A stretch of DNA of 64,000 nucleotides from an uncultured archaeon (GCA_938017985.1 CALIKS010000001.1:210745-274744); one strand, 5' to 3'. Positions 45,394 to 54,668 are shown, counted from the first letter of the stretch. Program-made: numbers and translations. Notes: generated by a model from the letters alone, not told the origin.

Positions 45394-46599
45394 ATGTTTC
45401 CCTACAACTATGTATCTGATTTTTCAATCAACATATCTGAGAGACATGAATCGCTTAGAGAAGAGATAAAAAAATTCGTAGAGAAAGAACTAAAGCCTAG
45501 AGCAAAAAATATTGAAGAATCCGACAACTTGCCCGATGATTTACTAAGATTGGCGGCGAGCTATAGATTAACAGGACTCGGAGTGCCACGTGAACTATGT
45601 GGAAGAGGTGAAGATCAGCTAAGCATAGTAATTTTTATTGAGGAAGTAAGCAAAGTATGTCCATCCTTCGCAACTGCAATAATGGTTCAGTACCTATTTA
45701 TGCTTCCGATAATTCTTTTTGGAAGTATTCAACAAAAATTAAAGTACGTGTCCTGCATAGCGCGTGGTGAAAAATTCGGGGCTCATGCCGTGACTGAAGT
45801 AGAAGCGGGTAGTGACATAGCTGGAATTAGGACAACTGCTCGAAGAGAAGGAGATGGGTGGATAATCAATGGGCAAAAACGATTCATAACATTTGCAGAT
45901 AAAGCCGATTATCTCACCATATTGGCCAGGACAAGTGATCTGACAGAACAAAAACAGAGATGGAGAGGCTTAACTATGTTTATAATTGATAGAACATTCG
46001 AAGGTGTCGAAATAGGACCAAAAATAAAAGTAATGGGGTTGAATGGTATTCATCCATTTAGTTTATACCTAAACAATGTATGGGTGCCTAACGACTCGGT
46101 TCTAGGTAAAGTTGACGAAGGATTTAAGATAGCGGTAAGAGCATATAATTACGGAAGAGTCTATGCCGCCGCTCAGGCCGTAGGCATAGCGCAATCGGTA
46201 CTAGAAAAATGCATTGACTATAGTAGTAAGCGAGAAGCTTTTGGCCAACCGTTGATTTCTTTCCAAGGAGTACAATTCCCACTCGTTGATTTGTTAAGCT
46301 CAGTAATCAGTGCTAGGTTATTGACCTACTGGGCCGCTATGGCTCTTGACAAAAGAGGAGACGACATTATCGCTCCTGCTTTAGCGAAACTTTATGCTAC
46401 CGAAGTCGCTGAAAAAACCGCACTCAAAGGTATCGAGATACATGGAGGGGTAGGGGTAACGCAAGAGGGCCTAATTGAGAGATTCTTAAGAGACTCAGAA
46501 GTAATTAAAATATATGAGGGCACACCAGCTATACTTCGATTAACTATAATTCACCAAATATTGAAGTTAATAAGCAAAAATGTTCAGTCAGAAAAATAA
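45394..46599 (+). CDS. Acyl-CoA dehydrogenase
   Basis: The 401-aa flavoprotein oxidises an acyl-CoA at C2-C3. It has the FAD-site AHAVTEVEAGSDIAGIRTTA, a middle beta domain (GWIINGQKRFIT), YAAAQAVGIAQSVLE, and the C-terminal block GGVGVTQEGLIERFLRDSEV with IYEGTPAI supplying the catalytic Glu. Substrate chain length is not readable. It implies fatty acid or branched-chain amino acid breakdown, though no ETF genes are adjacent. Confidence 0.93.
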   Translation: MFPYNYVSDFSINISERHESLREEIKKFVEKELKPRAKNIEESDNLPDDLLRLAASYRLTGLGVPRELCGRGEDQLSIVIFIEEVSKVCPSFATAIMVQYLFMLPIILFGSIQQKLKYVSCIARGEKFGAHAVTEVEAGSDIAGIRTTARREGDGWIINGQKRFITFADKADYLTILARTSDLTEQKQRWRGLTMFIIDRTFEGVEIGPKIKVMGLNGIHPFSLYLNNVWVPNDSVLGKVDEGFKIAVRAYNYGRVYAAAQAVGIAQSVLEKCIDYSSKREAFGQPLISFQGVQFPLVDLLSSVISARLLTYWAAMALDKRGDDIIAPALAKLYATEVAEKTALKGIEIHGGVGVTQEGLIERFLRDSEVIKIYEGTPAILRLTIIHQILKLISKNVQSEK

Positions 46600-46681
46600 G
46601 TCGTAAATTTTCCAAAAACATATATTCATCAAACATATTTAAGTAGCTCTTAATCATATTTATTAGGGCTGGAAACTCAAG

Positions 46682-47290
46682 ATGCGCTCATCAATTAGGT
46701 TAGTGATGGGTGCAGTTACGACTTTTTTAGTAGTAGCATTATCCCGATACTTCTCCTACATAAACTATTCTATCCCCCTACTAGACATTATCGCAATCGC
46801 ATTAGTTGCTCTTATTCCAGGATTATTAGGTACATCATTTATGGTTTCGGCTGTAGCTGCAGGTTTAGGATCTGTTCTAGGGTTATTGTGCTGGCTTACA
46901 TTTTTTTATACACCTATTTCTGGCGAGATAGCTTTTTTAACAAGTTTCTTAGCATTAGAGCCCAATATAGGCTACATAATAATTCTTTCATTTACGTTTG
47001 TAATAGCTGGTCTAATTGGACATGTATTCAGTAGCTACACGGCAAGTCAAGGGGTTGAAGAAAGGACTGAAACTCAAAAGATAGAGGAAAAAATCGAAGA
47101 AACTAAACCTGAAGTTCAAAAGAAAATAGAAGAACCTGAAAAATTAGAAAAACCTCCTTCTACATTTTCAGAAACATTAGTAAAACCTCAGCAGCTCGAG
47201 GAAGAAATATACATAATCTGTAAGTTCTGCTCTGAGCCTGTTCCTGAGGGAGCTACATTTTGTCCTCATTGCGGAAGGAAAGTTAAATAA
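46682..47290 (+). CDS. Membrane protein with C-terminal zinc ribbon
   Basis: The 202-aa protein has four hydrophobic helices (about 7-120), a Glu/Lys-rich linker (about 125-165) and a closing zinc ribbon CKFCSEPVPEGATFCPHCGRK with two CxxC knuckles. The ribbon lies in the cytoplasm if the N terminus is inside. No specific family is recognised. The small convergent membrane gene next to it shares no sequence with it. Confidence 0.65.
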   Translation: MRSSIRLVMGAVTTFLVVALSRYFSYINYSIPLLDIIAIALVALIPGLLGTSFMVSAVAAGLGSVLGLLCWLTFFYTPISGEIAFLTSFLALEPNIGYIIILSFTFVIAGLIGHVFSSYTASQGVEERTETQKIEEKIEETKPEVQKKIEEPEKLEKPPSTFSETLVKPQQLEEEIYIICKFCSEPVPEGATFCPHCGRKVK

Positions 47291-47301
47291 AGACCCTCTT
47301 T

Positions 47302-47568
47302 TTACTTCTTCTCTTCAGTCTCACGCTTTGGTTGTTCAAGCTCGGTTATAGGCTCGGGCGGCGGAGTAGATACAAGTGTATAGCCAATCCATCCCACTAC
47401 AGTCAATATAGCTCCAACGCCTGCAAAAAGTGTTATTCTGACAACCCATAGGACAACTTCAGGATTAGGAACAAAAAACATTAACCATGCATAGATAACT
47501 ATTCCAGCAATCGATCCTATTAATAATACTGCTCCTATACTCTTGTCGCTCATCTCGTTTAACACCAA
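47302..47568 (-). CDS. Small two-helix membrane protein
   Basis: The 88-aa protein has two hydrophobic helices (about 13-31 and 38-66) and a charged Pro/Glu-rich tail (EPITELEQPKRETEEKK). It is convergent with the zinc-ribbon membrane protein, 11 nt apart. No family recognised; it may be an accessory subunit. Confidence 0.55.
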   Translation of the reverse strand: MVLNEMSDKSIGAVLLIGSIAGIVIYAWLMFFVPNPEVVLWVVRITLFAGVGAILTVVGWIGYTLVSTPPPEPITELEQPKRETEEKK

Positions 47569-47662
47569 TTCTTAATTTGAGATGGCTACTTTTAAATCTT
47601 CACCTATTTAAGAATAATTGCGTGAAATACTTATCAATCAAGTAGGATAATTATTTCTCGGA

Positions 47663-50494
47663 TTGCTAGAAGATTTAGAAAAATTACTTGCTAAACCCGT
47701 CATAGATGCGATTAAAGAAAGATTCGGCGAACTTACAGAGGCGCAAAAGACCGCTATTCCATACATATTAAAAGGAGAAGACATACTTCTCATGACACCA
47801 ACAGGGACTGGAAAGACGGAAGCAGCTCTTTTACCTATTCTGAGCATCTTGATTATGAATCGAGACATAAAACCCATCTCTACTCTGTACATCACTCCTC
47901 TCAGAGCTTTAAATAGGGACTTGCTTGACCGCATAGATTGGTGGTGTCAAAGACTGGATATTACAGTCGCAGTAAGACACGGAGACACGTCTGAAAGAGA
48001 AAGAAGGGCACAGTCACTTAGTCCTCCTCAGATATTAATCATTACTCCTGAAGCCCTTCAATCTTTGTTGATTGGAAAAGTGTTAAGGAAATACTTAGCC
48101 AATGTTAGATGGATAATAATCGATGAGGCACATGAATTAGCAACTGATAAAAGAGGGGCTCAACTAGCAGTAGCTCTTCGTAGATTGAGAAAAATAACTA
48201 CGCAAGATTATCAAATCATAGGAATTTCTGCCACCGTTGGTAGTGCAGAAGAAGTCGGCAAGTTCTTAGTGGGCTCAACGAAGCAATGTAAAGTATTGAG
48301 TATCCCAATGCCACGCGAAACAATAATAACTCTACTCTTCCCTGTTCCTTCCGAATCTGATAAAGAGCTGGCAAACTATTTAGGAGTAGCTCCTGACGTC
48401 GCTGCCAGGCTTAGAGTAATTAAGGAACTGGTTGAAAAACACTCATCAACACTTATCTTTACTAATACTAGACCACTAGCTGAAATTTTAGCTAATAGAT
48501 TTAAGGCATGGCTAGAAACGTTTCCTGTTTCTATTCATCATGGATCATTATCACGTGATAGGAGACTACACGTTGAACGTGAATTAAAATATGGACAGCT
48601 TCACGGATTAATATGTACCTCTAGTCTAGAAATGGGCATAGACATTGGACGAATAGAACTATGCATTCAATACAATTCACCTAGAGAAGTTACAAGAATT
48701 ATACAACGAGTAGGTAGGAGTGGTCATAAGATAGGGGGAACAGCTAAAGGCGTAATTATCGTAATGGATTCTGACGATGCACTCGAAGCTATGGTTATTT
48801 CTAAACGAGCGAAGGCCGGACTCTTAGAGCCAACAGTAATACTGAAAAATAGCCTAGACGTTGTTCAGCACCAGATTGCTGGTCTACTCTTAGAATATTC
48901 TCGCTTAAGAATTGATGAAATACTCGCACTTCTTAAGGAGACATATAACTACAAAGATTTTAGCCAAGAAATGCTTCAAGAAGTCTTGGATTTTATGTCA
49001 AGTATAGGACTTGCGAAGATAGACAAGGCAGGAAACGTAATGCGTCCGAATAATCAGAAAAGACTGTTCGAATACTACTTCAATAACCTATCAATGATAC
49101 CTGAAGAAAAGCAATATCTAGTAATAAATATAGAAAACAATGAACCTGTTGGGATTCTTGATGAGAGTTTTGTAGCGGAATATGGAGAGGTTGGAGTCAA
49201 ATTCATTCTTGCAGGAAGAGCATGGATAATTGCAAGCATGTCAGGTGAGAGAATATATGTATCGCATACCAAGGAAGGGGAGGGAGCCGTACCATCTTGG
49301 GTTGGAGACGAGATACCTGTCCCTCATGAAGTAGCAATCGAGGTAGGAGAAATTAGGCGTAGATACGTCGAGATGTTAAGTCGTGGGTACAGCAGCGAAA
49401 AAGCAATTTCCCTCCTGTCATCAGAATATGAAGTGCAGCCCGATGTCATGGCGAGAAGCCTAAGGGAAGTAGATGCACATATCAAGTTAAAAATCCCTGT
49501 ACCGACCGATAGAGAAGTATTGATTGAAAAAGCAGGAGACTTTGTCGTCCTCCATTTATGTGGAGGACTCAAAATTAATAGAACGATAGGCCGCATTTTA
49601 TCAGTTTACTTGGCTGAAAAAGTAGGAGCGCCAGTTAGCTTAGTTTCTGACCCTTACAGAGTAGTTTTAAAGTCAAAACATATAGATCATGAATTAATAC
49701 TAGAAGCCTTAAAAGAACAATTCACTGAGGAACAATTAATACATTCAGTTGAGACATCGAATATTTTTAAGAGACGACTCATCCACATAGCTCGTAAAAT
49801 GGGCATAGTAGAAAAAGAAGCCAGCCTATTAGACATAGGTACTCAACAACTAGTCTTAAGCCTCAGAGACAAAGCTCCATATAAGGAAGCACTTAACTTT
49901 ACATTGGTATCGGACTATGACTGGGAAGGAGCTAAGAGAATATTAGAAATGATAAGAGATGGGCACATTAGTGTCTCAACATACGTATCAACTACTCCGA
50001 GCCCATTAGCAACTTTGACAATAAATCGTTATCTTTATGAATTTGAAATATTTACACCCGAGAGGCTACATAAAGTCATTATTAATGCAGTTAAAGGAAG
50101 GTTATTCGCTGAAAGGGTCACGCTAGTCTGCACGTCATGTTACTTATACACCCAAGATGTCGAGGTAGGAGAAATTGAAGAACGGCCAGAATGTAAAAAC
50201 TGTGGTTCACGTAGACTTGGAGTCTTTAAACACGACATGCATTATTCGGATTTATTAATCAATAAAAGGGGAAAATCACTTTCCTTAGAAGAAAAAAGAC
50301 TGGCTAGAGAGATAGAAAAAACTGCAAGTCTAGTAGAGAAGTATGGAAAGTCAGCAATCGTCGCATTTGCTGGAAGAAACTTAACGCTAAAAATGGTTGA
50401 AGAAATACTATCAAAAGAATCTAATGTTAGTCCAAAATTAATAGAATTAATAATTGAGGCTGAAAAGAAAAGATTGCTAGAGCTTTTCAAATAA
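47663..50494 (+). CDS. lhr: Lhr-type superfamily 2 DNA helicase
   Basis: The 943-aa helicase has motif I TPTGTGKTE, Ia TPLRALNRDL, II DEAH in IIIDEAHELATDKRGAQ, III SATVG, then the second RecA domain with TSSLEMGIDIG and VGRSGHKIGG. A winged helix and the Lhr-type core extension follow, and a C-terminal zinc knuckle CTSCYLYT...CKNCGSRR lies near 820-850. The start is TTG 47663. Lhr helicases unwind DNA and RNA:DNA hybrids in repair. It converges on the SMC-type operon, 16 nt from its last gene. Confidence 0.92.
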   Translation: MLEDLEKLLAKPVIDAIKERFGELTEAQKTAIPYILKGEDILLMTPTGTGKTEAALLPILSILIMNRDIKPISTLYITPLRALNRDLLDRIDWWCQRLDITVAVRHGDTSERERRAQSLSPPQILIITPEALQSLLIGKVLRKYLANVRWIIIDEAHELATDKRGAQLAVALRRLRKITTQDYQIIGISATVGSAEEVGKFLVGSTKQCKVLSIPMPRETIITLLFPVPSESDKELANYLGVAPDVAARLRVIKELVEKHSSTLIFTNTRPLAEILANRFKAWLETFPVSIHHGSLSRDRRLHVERELKYGQLHGLICTSSLEMGIDIGRIELCIQYNSPREVTRIIQRVGRSGHKIGGTAKGVIIVMDSDDALEAMVISKRAKAGLLEPTVILKNSLDVVQHQIAGLLLEYSRLRIDEILALLKETYNYKDFSQEMLQEVLDFMSSIGLAKIDKAGNVMRPNNQKRLFEYYFNNLSMIPEEKQYLVINIENNEPVGILDESFVAEYGEVGVKFILAGRAWIIASMSGERIYVSHTKEGEGAVPSWVGDEIPVPHEVAIEVGEIRRRYVEMLSRGYSSEKAISLLSSEYEVQPDVMARSLREVDAHIKLKIPVPTDREVLIEKAGDFVVLHLCGGLKINRTIGRILSVYLAEKVGAPVSLVSDPYRVVLKSKHIDHELILEALKEQFTEEQLIHSVETSNIFKRRLIHIARKMGIVEKEASLLDIGTQQLVLSLRDKAPYKEALNFTLVSDYDWEGAKRILEMIRDGHISVSTYVSTTPSPLATLTINRYLYEFEIFTPERLHKVIINAVKGRLFAERVTLVCTSCYLYTQDVEVGEIEERPECKNCGSRRLGVFKHDMHYSDLLINKRGKSLSLEEKRLAREIEKTASLVEKYGKSAIVAFAGRNLTLKMVEEILSKESNVSPKLIELIIEAEKKRLLELFK

Positions 50495-50510
50495 GCATTT
50501 TATCTCCGGG

Positions 50511-51107
50511 TCAAGGAGACTCTTTATTAAGAGTACTGTTTAGACTTTTTTCTTGCTCAGTAATATTTAAGAATGCTTTTAGCAGTTCTTGTTTATCAAC
50601 CTCAACTTTTGTTCTCCAGCCAATTGATACTGTACCATCATCATTCTTTATTAGATAACCCCTTCTTGACAATCTCTCTAAAATTGCTTCGACACGCCAT
50701 TTTTGGTACTTTGTTTCTAGCATTTCAACTATTTCTTTATAATTGGCTTTTTCATTCTTGGTAAAGAGATATGCAAGGGTTGCAGATAAGACGGCTAGTT
50801 CGTCAAGACTATATCCGAGAGTTGGGATGTCAGAGATGTTTAAAGGCTCAGATAACACAACGTAAAACCTAGCCCTATCTAAATCATTCTCTTCTGATTT
50901 TTGGTCATATACAATCCTTACTTGCAACCCAATATCTTTAAGCCTTGAATTTAGGCTCTCAATAATTTTGGGATAATTCTTTCCTAATCGTCTTTTAAGT
51001 TCCCATCCCCTTACTCCTGGAAGCCGATGCCCAGAAGCGACCATTAATGATAGGGCAGTAGATAACTTCTTTTCTAGTCTTTTTAACTCCTCATCAGTCT
51101 TACTCAT
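50511..51107 (-). CDS. KITE-type winged-helix subunit of the SMC complex (ScpB/Nse1/Nse3-like)
   Basis: The protein is about 198 aa from ATG 51107, behind GGTGGT. It has two winged-helix-like blocks. The first is about 12-85 (LSTALSLMVASGHRLPGVRG, YPKIIESLNSRLKDIGLQVR). The second is about 100-165 (YSLDELAVLSATLAYLFTKN, then WRVEAILERLSRRGYLIK). A partly disordered tail follows. This tandem layout matches KITE proteins, which bind kleisins. It overlaps the kleisin-like gene by 8 nt and is the third gene of the operon. The assignment is by pattern and position and should be read as likely. Confidence 0.6.
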   Translation of the reverse strand: MSKTDEELKRLEKKLSTALSLMVASGHRLPGVRGWELKRRLGKNYPKIIESLNSRLKDIGLQVRIVYDQKSEENDLDRARFYVVLSEPLNISDIPTLGYSLDELAVLSATLAYLFTKNEKANYKEIVEMLETKYQKWRVEAILERLSRRGYLIKNDDGTVSIGWRTKVEVDKQELLKAFLNITEQEKSLNSTLNKESP

Positions 51108-51849
51108 TCCGACCACCTAGATTAATAACTAATGAAAATTTCCTTTCCTCCATCTTTTCCGGCTTTGATATTCTTATGAATATTTTACCATCAAGAGGTC
51201 TTACTTTCACCTCAACTTCTCCACTGCTGATTAGAAAGCTAAGAAGATAAGCCCTCTCAAACTTAGCATCTATACTTTCACTATCAATAAACTCCCAATA
51301 ATTAATCCAGTTTGGATATTTTTCAGCTAATTCCTTACGGATAATATTCAATTTATTTTCAATTACTGGTTCTTCCTCAAAAATGTATAGAGGCTCGCTT
51401 TGTAATTCAATACTTTGTAAATAATTATCATTAATTCTATTTTTTGTTGGAAGAGAAATAAAATGTTCATATCCTCTTAAAAGTAGGGGAATTGTTATCT
51501 GCTCTATCCTAACAATGGGCCTCCAAGCTAATAGAAGTGCTTGAACTAGATCCACAGTAGACGAAGATATGACTTTAGAAAAAATTATACTGCTATCAAT
51601 GAATAATGATCCCGCCCTCTCCCTTACCCACTTCTGCTGCACGCCTAGTACAATAGAAATTCTATAGAGAGTTTCTGCGTCTAGTATTACTGTTTCTGTA
51701 TCCTTGTATTTCTCAATAATCTCCCGTAACCTGTCTAATAAGCTCATGATGTTTATGCTAAATGGTTCTATACGCTGATCTGCTATATTGTCAAGAACAT
51801 TAATGAATCTTAAAAGTTCTTGCTTTGCTAAAACTATCTCGCTAACCAC
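51100..51849 (-). CDS. Kleisin-like subunit of the SMC complex (ScpA/Nse4-like)
   Basis: The 249-aa protein starts at GTG 51849, directly after the SMC stop. Its N-terminal helical region (FSINIMSLLDRLREIIEKY, then ILDAETLYRISIVLGVQ) resembles the ScpA helix that binds the SMC neck. Its C-terminal block (ERAYLLSFLISSGEVEVKVR, then DGKIFIRI) matches the ScpA winged helix that binds the SMC head cap. The middle is variable and acidic, as in kleisins. It would bridge the two SMC heads and carry the KITE subunit. Confidence 0.65.
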   Translation of the reverse strand: MVSEIVLAKQELLRFINVLDNIADQRIEPFSINIMSLLDRLREIIEKYKDTETVILDAETLYRISIVLGVQQKWVRERAGSLFIDSSIIFSKVISSSTVDLVQALLLAWRPIVRIEQITIPLLLRGYEHFISLPTKNRINDNYLQSIELQSEPLYIFEEEPVIENKLNIIRKELAEKYPNWINYWEFIDSESIDAKFERAYLLSFLISSGEVEVKVRPLDGKIFIRISKPEKMEERKFSLVINLGGRNE

Positions 51850-53589
51850 TTAGTCTTCCCCTTCTTGAATCACAAAGGATCTTCCTGAAACGTTTTGAAC
51901 GAGTATTATATTCATTTCCTCGGTGACTTGAATCTTGCTGGGCGTAATAAGTAAATATTGAGTATTTGGATATTTTTTAGCAGTTGAGAGAAGAATCTTC
52001 ATCATCAGTTCTTTATTAAGTGGATCCAAATGGACATCAAACTCGTCTACAGCTCTAATAGTTGATTTCATGTAGCTTTGTAAAGCTAATAAAAATGCAA
52101 GAGTAGCAACTACTCTTTCGCCCCCACTATGCATATGAGAGTCTAAAATAGTCGGATCGCTGCCTCTAAAACCAACATGTAGCTCAATGCTTGCTGTTGA
52201 GAGATCATCCAAATCCTTTAGTAATATATTGCCTCTCGCACCTATTGTAGATAGAATTTCCTGAAAAGTTGGCTCAACTTTTGAGATTATTTCTCTTAAT
52301 TTATTTCTCCAAACATCCTTTCTTTTATTTACTTCATCCAAAGCACGTTTTACATTTTCGTATATTTCCTCAGCCTTCCTCTTAATTTCAGTATACTTTG
52401 AGTCCGCTATTAAAAACATGTTTTCAGCCTCGTGCGATACAGTCCCGACTGAGGCGATCTGTAAAGTCGTAAGCCTAATTTCCTCAAGTACTTCATGTGG
52501 GTCTCTGTTTGAAATAATTCGTTCACCTTTTTCGAGCGCCTGCTTAGTATTCTGTTCCAATTCGCTGTTTAGCTTGTTAATCTCTCTAGCTAGCTCTTCC
52601 AGCTCTTTTTCTATCTGTTTTTTCCTAAACTCGGCTGCACCTTTTAGAGCAGCTGACTCAATAAGCTCATCTACATATTTTAAAATCTCGATTATCGGCA
52701 AGTTATTCTCTATACTACTTTTTACAGATTCCCTTATCATTGATATTTCTTGAAATTTGTTAACAATCTCAATTTCTAATTGTTCATCTTCTTTTTGTAA
52801 TTTTTCTTTCATTTTTATTTTTCTTTCAATTTCGTCCTCAATTCTTTTTACTAAACACCAAGCGTATTCTTTTTCTAGTTCTCTTCTCCTTGATTCGAGA
52901 AATCTTATTTTTGATAGTTTCTCTAATTCCGATCTCCAATATTCTACTGAGGCTTCTGCCTCAGCGAGTATCTTTTTTATGTTATTACTTTCAGACATAA
53001 GTGCTCTTAGCCTTGCCTCTGCTTCTACAATTCGCTCTCGTAGCAGTGAAATACCAATAGCATCCTCGACCATTTGGAGCTTTTCAACGTTATTTCTTGC
53101 GGCAAAATTTTCTATCATGTTTTGATGCATTATTATGAGCATGTTATTGGGGTTTATTCCAATACTCTTTAATAGTTGATCAACCTCAGCTTTCGTCCTG
53201 AATCTATTATTGACGTAATGCCAGTATTCACCTGTCTTTTTTATATATCTAGTTATTGCTATCGTATCTGAATTTATACTTCTTATTGGTCTTTTGTCAC
53301 CTACTAGAGAATTATCAAACATGACAGTTACTCTTGCCACTTCTTTACCTCGCTGAATTAAGTCACTCAATTTTTCTGCTCTTTCCGTATATGTCTGTCC
53401 CAATGCTACGGCTATTCCGAGGAGTATTGATGATTTTCCTGAACCATTAGGCCCAGTTATGATGTTTACTCCTTTATTGAGCTTTATTCTGGAGTATTCG
53501 TGGGACATGAAGTTTTCTAAAATGACTTCACGTACATACGTCCCAGTAGTCGTTAGGGTTTCGGCCTGAACAGCGCGGGTTCTATCCAT
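51850..53589 (-). CDS. Smc5/Smc6-like short SMC ATPase
   Basis: The 579-aa protein has an N-terminal head with ENFMSHEYSRIKL and Walker A GPNGSGKS (46-53), and a HQNMIENFAARNNVEKLQMV block like Smc5. Two coiled coils span about 185-300 and 330-440. The C-terminal head has SGGER (488-492) and Walker B AVDEFDVHLD (about 513-522), then QYLLITPSKI. The DEFD and ITP features are Smc5/Smc6 hallmarks; ordinary SMC has DEVD/DEID or DEP types. It lacks a Rad50 CxxC hook and has only about 30 residues where a hinge should be. It is first in the three-gene operon. Confidence 0.82.
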   Translation of the reverse strand: MDRTRAVQAETLTTTGTYVREVILENFMSHEYSRIKLNKGVNIITGPNGSGKSSILLGIAVALGQTYTERAEKLSDLIQRGKEVARVTVMFDNSLVGDKRPIRSINSDTIAITRYIKKTGEYWHYVNNRFRTKAEVDQLLKSIGINPNNMLIIMHQNMIENFAARNNVEKLQMVEDAIGISLLRERIVEAEARLRALMSESNNIKKILAEAEASVEYWRSELEKLSKIRFLESRRRELEKEYAWCLVKRIEDEIERKIKMKEKLQKEDEQLEIEIVNKFQEISMIRESVKSSIENNLPIIEILKYVDELIESAALKGAAEFRKKQIEKELEELAREINKLNSELEQNTKQALEKGERIISNRDPHEVLEEIRLTTLQIASVGTVSHEAENMFLIADSKYTEIKRKAEEIYENVKRALDEVNKRKDVWRNKLREIISKVEPTFQEILSTIGARGNILLKDLDDLSTASIELHVGFRGSDPTILDSHMHSGGERVVATLAFLLALQSYMKSTIRAVDEFDVHLDPLNKELMMKILLSTAKKYPNTQYLLITPSKIQVTEEMNIILVQNVSGRSFVIQEGED

Positions 53590-53612
53590 TCTATAATCAT
53601 TACATAGAATCT

Positions 53613-53621
53613 CATATATAG
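53613..53621 (-). promoter_or_regulatory. TATA box of the SMC operon
   Basis: Minus-strand CTATATATG is centred about 28 nt before the SMC ATG at 53589, pointing to a leaderless transcript. Confidence 0.55.
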
Positions 53622-53698
53622 ACTTCCCACGTTCACAACTATTTTAAAATACATCTTTATATTGTCGAATATTATCTATTAATGGTTAAATTCAATTG

Positions 53699-53712
53699 TT
53701 TATAAATATATA
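53699..53712 (+). promoter_or_regulatory. TATA box of the divergent 149-aa gene
   Basis: TTTATAAATATATA is centred about 25 nt before ATG 53730, again leaderless. It shares a 140-nt region with the SMC operon promoter on the other strand. Confidence 0.6.
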
Positions 53713-53729
53713 CTACAGGGCAAACTAGC

Positions 53730-54179
53730 ATGGAAATAGACATTAAAACTACACTCGAGAGATTCAGGAGATTCATTATTTATAATACTTGCCTTTCCTT
53801 CATCCCTAAGGGCTACCTAAAAGACCCGTCAATATTTCCGGAGAGAAGCACAGATAAGGGAGAAATTTACGTCGAAGCAGCTAGCAAAGTCGAATTGGCC
53901 AAGATTCGCGACCTCACATTTGTGAAGGCTGCTGACATATTGGGAATAATATATCGATCCAAAACTGGTAACACATATCTAAAATGGCGACAAATTAAGG
54001 GAAGCATTGGTAGATTAACTGGCGTAGCTTCGCCTAACTCAATAGTAAATCTAATCGAGGCGAAAGTGATTACTAGAGAATATGTTGAAGAAGCATTAAA
54101 GGGAATGTCTGGACACTCATCCATGTCTAGAGCATCAAGCTCTATGAGTGCTGATACCACTAGAGAGTCTTCTCAGTAG
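53730..54179 (+). CDS. Unknown protein divergent from the SMC operon
   Basis: The 149-aa protein has a basic, mixed alpha/beta body (TLERFRRFIIYN, SKVELAKIRDLTFVKAADIL, WRQIKGSIGRLTG) and a low-complexity Ser/Met-rich tail (SGHSSMSRASSSMSAD). I do not recognise a family. It is transcribed away from the SMC operon from a shared intergenic region and overlaps the convergent archaemetzincin gene by 45 nt. Both facts argue for a real, compactly packed gene. A role with the SMC complex is only a guess from position. Confidence 0.55.
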   Translation: MEIDIKTTLERFRRFIIYNTCLSFIPKGYLKDPSIFPERSTDKGEIYVEAASKVELAKIRDLTFVKAADILGIIYRSKTGNTYLKWRQIKGSIGRLTGVASPNSIVNLIEAKVITREYVEEALKGMSGHSSMSRASSSMSADTTRESSQ

Positions 54180-54668
54180 TAATTTACACCTACTGCAAGG
54201 ATGCTCGTTTTTATTATCAGTATCCATTATAGTGTTGCTAAAATACATAACACATTTGTCGTCAGCACAGTGCTTAAGTCCAAGTAAATGACCCACCTCA
54301 TGTGAAATTTCTTTTCTTAATCTACTGATATAGACTTTCTCGTTCTGGTTTCTGAGCCTAAATAAGGAGACTATAGCGATATTTCTATATGCTAATCCGA
54401 AACAGAAATTAAAGTTATTAATGTAGAGATCAAACTCAGTCAGCCATACTGTAGGTAATTTTGTATCCTTTAATACTCTTAGATATCCAAGCAGTTTAAT
54501 CCCATTGACTTGATTTCTATTTTGATCGATGAAATATCTGCCTTTATCCTCATTAATTGTCTCTACTTGTACTTCGAGTCCATAAATAGTTCTTAGTGTG
54601 TCGGATGCTTCCGCTAGTTCTCTTTCCATCCATCTTGGCGCAACAATGACTGCGTCCATCTCAAACAT
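54135..54668 (-). CDS. amzA: Archaemetzincin metalloprotease
   Basis: The 177-aa protein has the extended zinc motif ISHEVGHLLGLKHC followed by CVMYFSN, DTDNKNEHPCSRC, the four-Cys structural zinc site and Met turn of archaemetzincins. The N-terminal strand order fits. The start is ATG 54668 (or 54659). It is predicted to be a cytoplasmic aminopeptidase-like enzyme of unknown physiological substrate. Confidence 0.95.
   Translation of the reverse strand: MFEMDAVIVAPRWMERELAEASDTLRTIYGLEVQVETINEDKGRYFIDQNRNQVNGIKLLGYLRVLKDTKLPTVWLTEFDLYINNFNFCFGLAYRNIAIVSLFRLRNQNEKVYISRLRKEISHEVGHLLGLKHCADDKCVMYFSNTIMDTDNKNEHPCSRCKLLLRRLSSGISTHRA

Noticed and set aside
51850-53589. Rad50 identity for the SMC-like gene
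   Set aside because: No CxxC zinc hook, no Mre11/HerA/NurA neighbours, and the Walker B is DEFD followed by an ITP block, as in Smc5/6.
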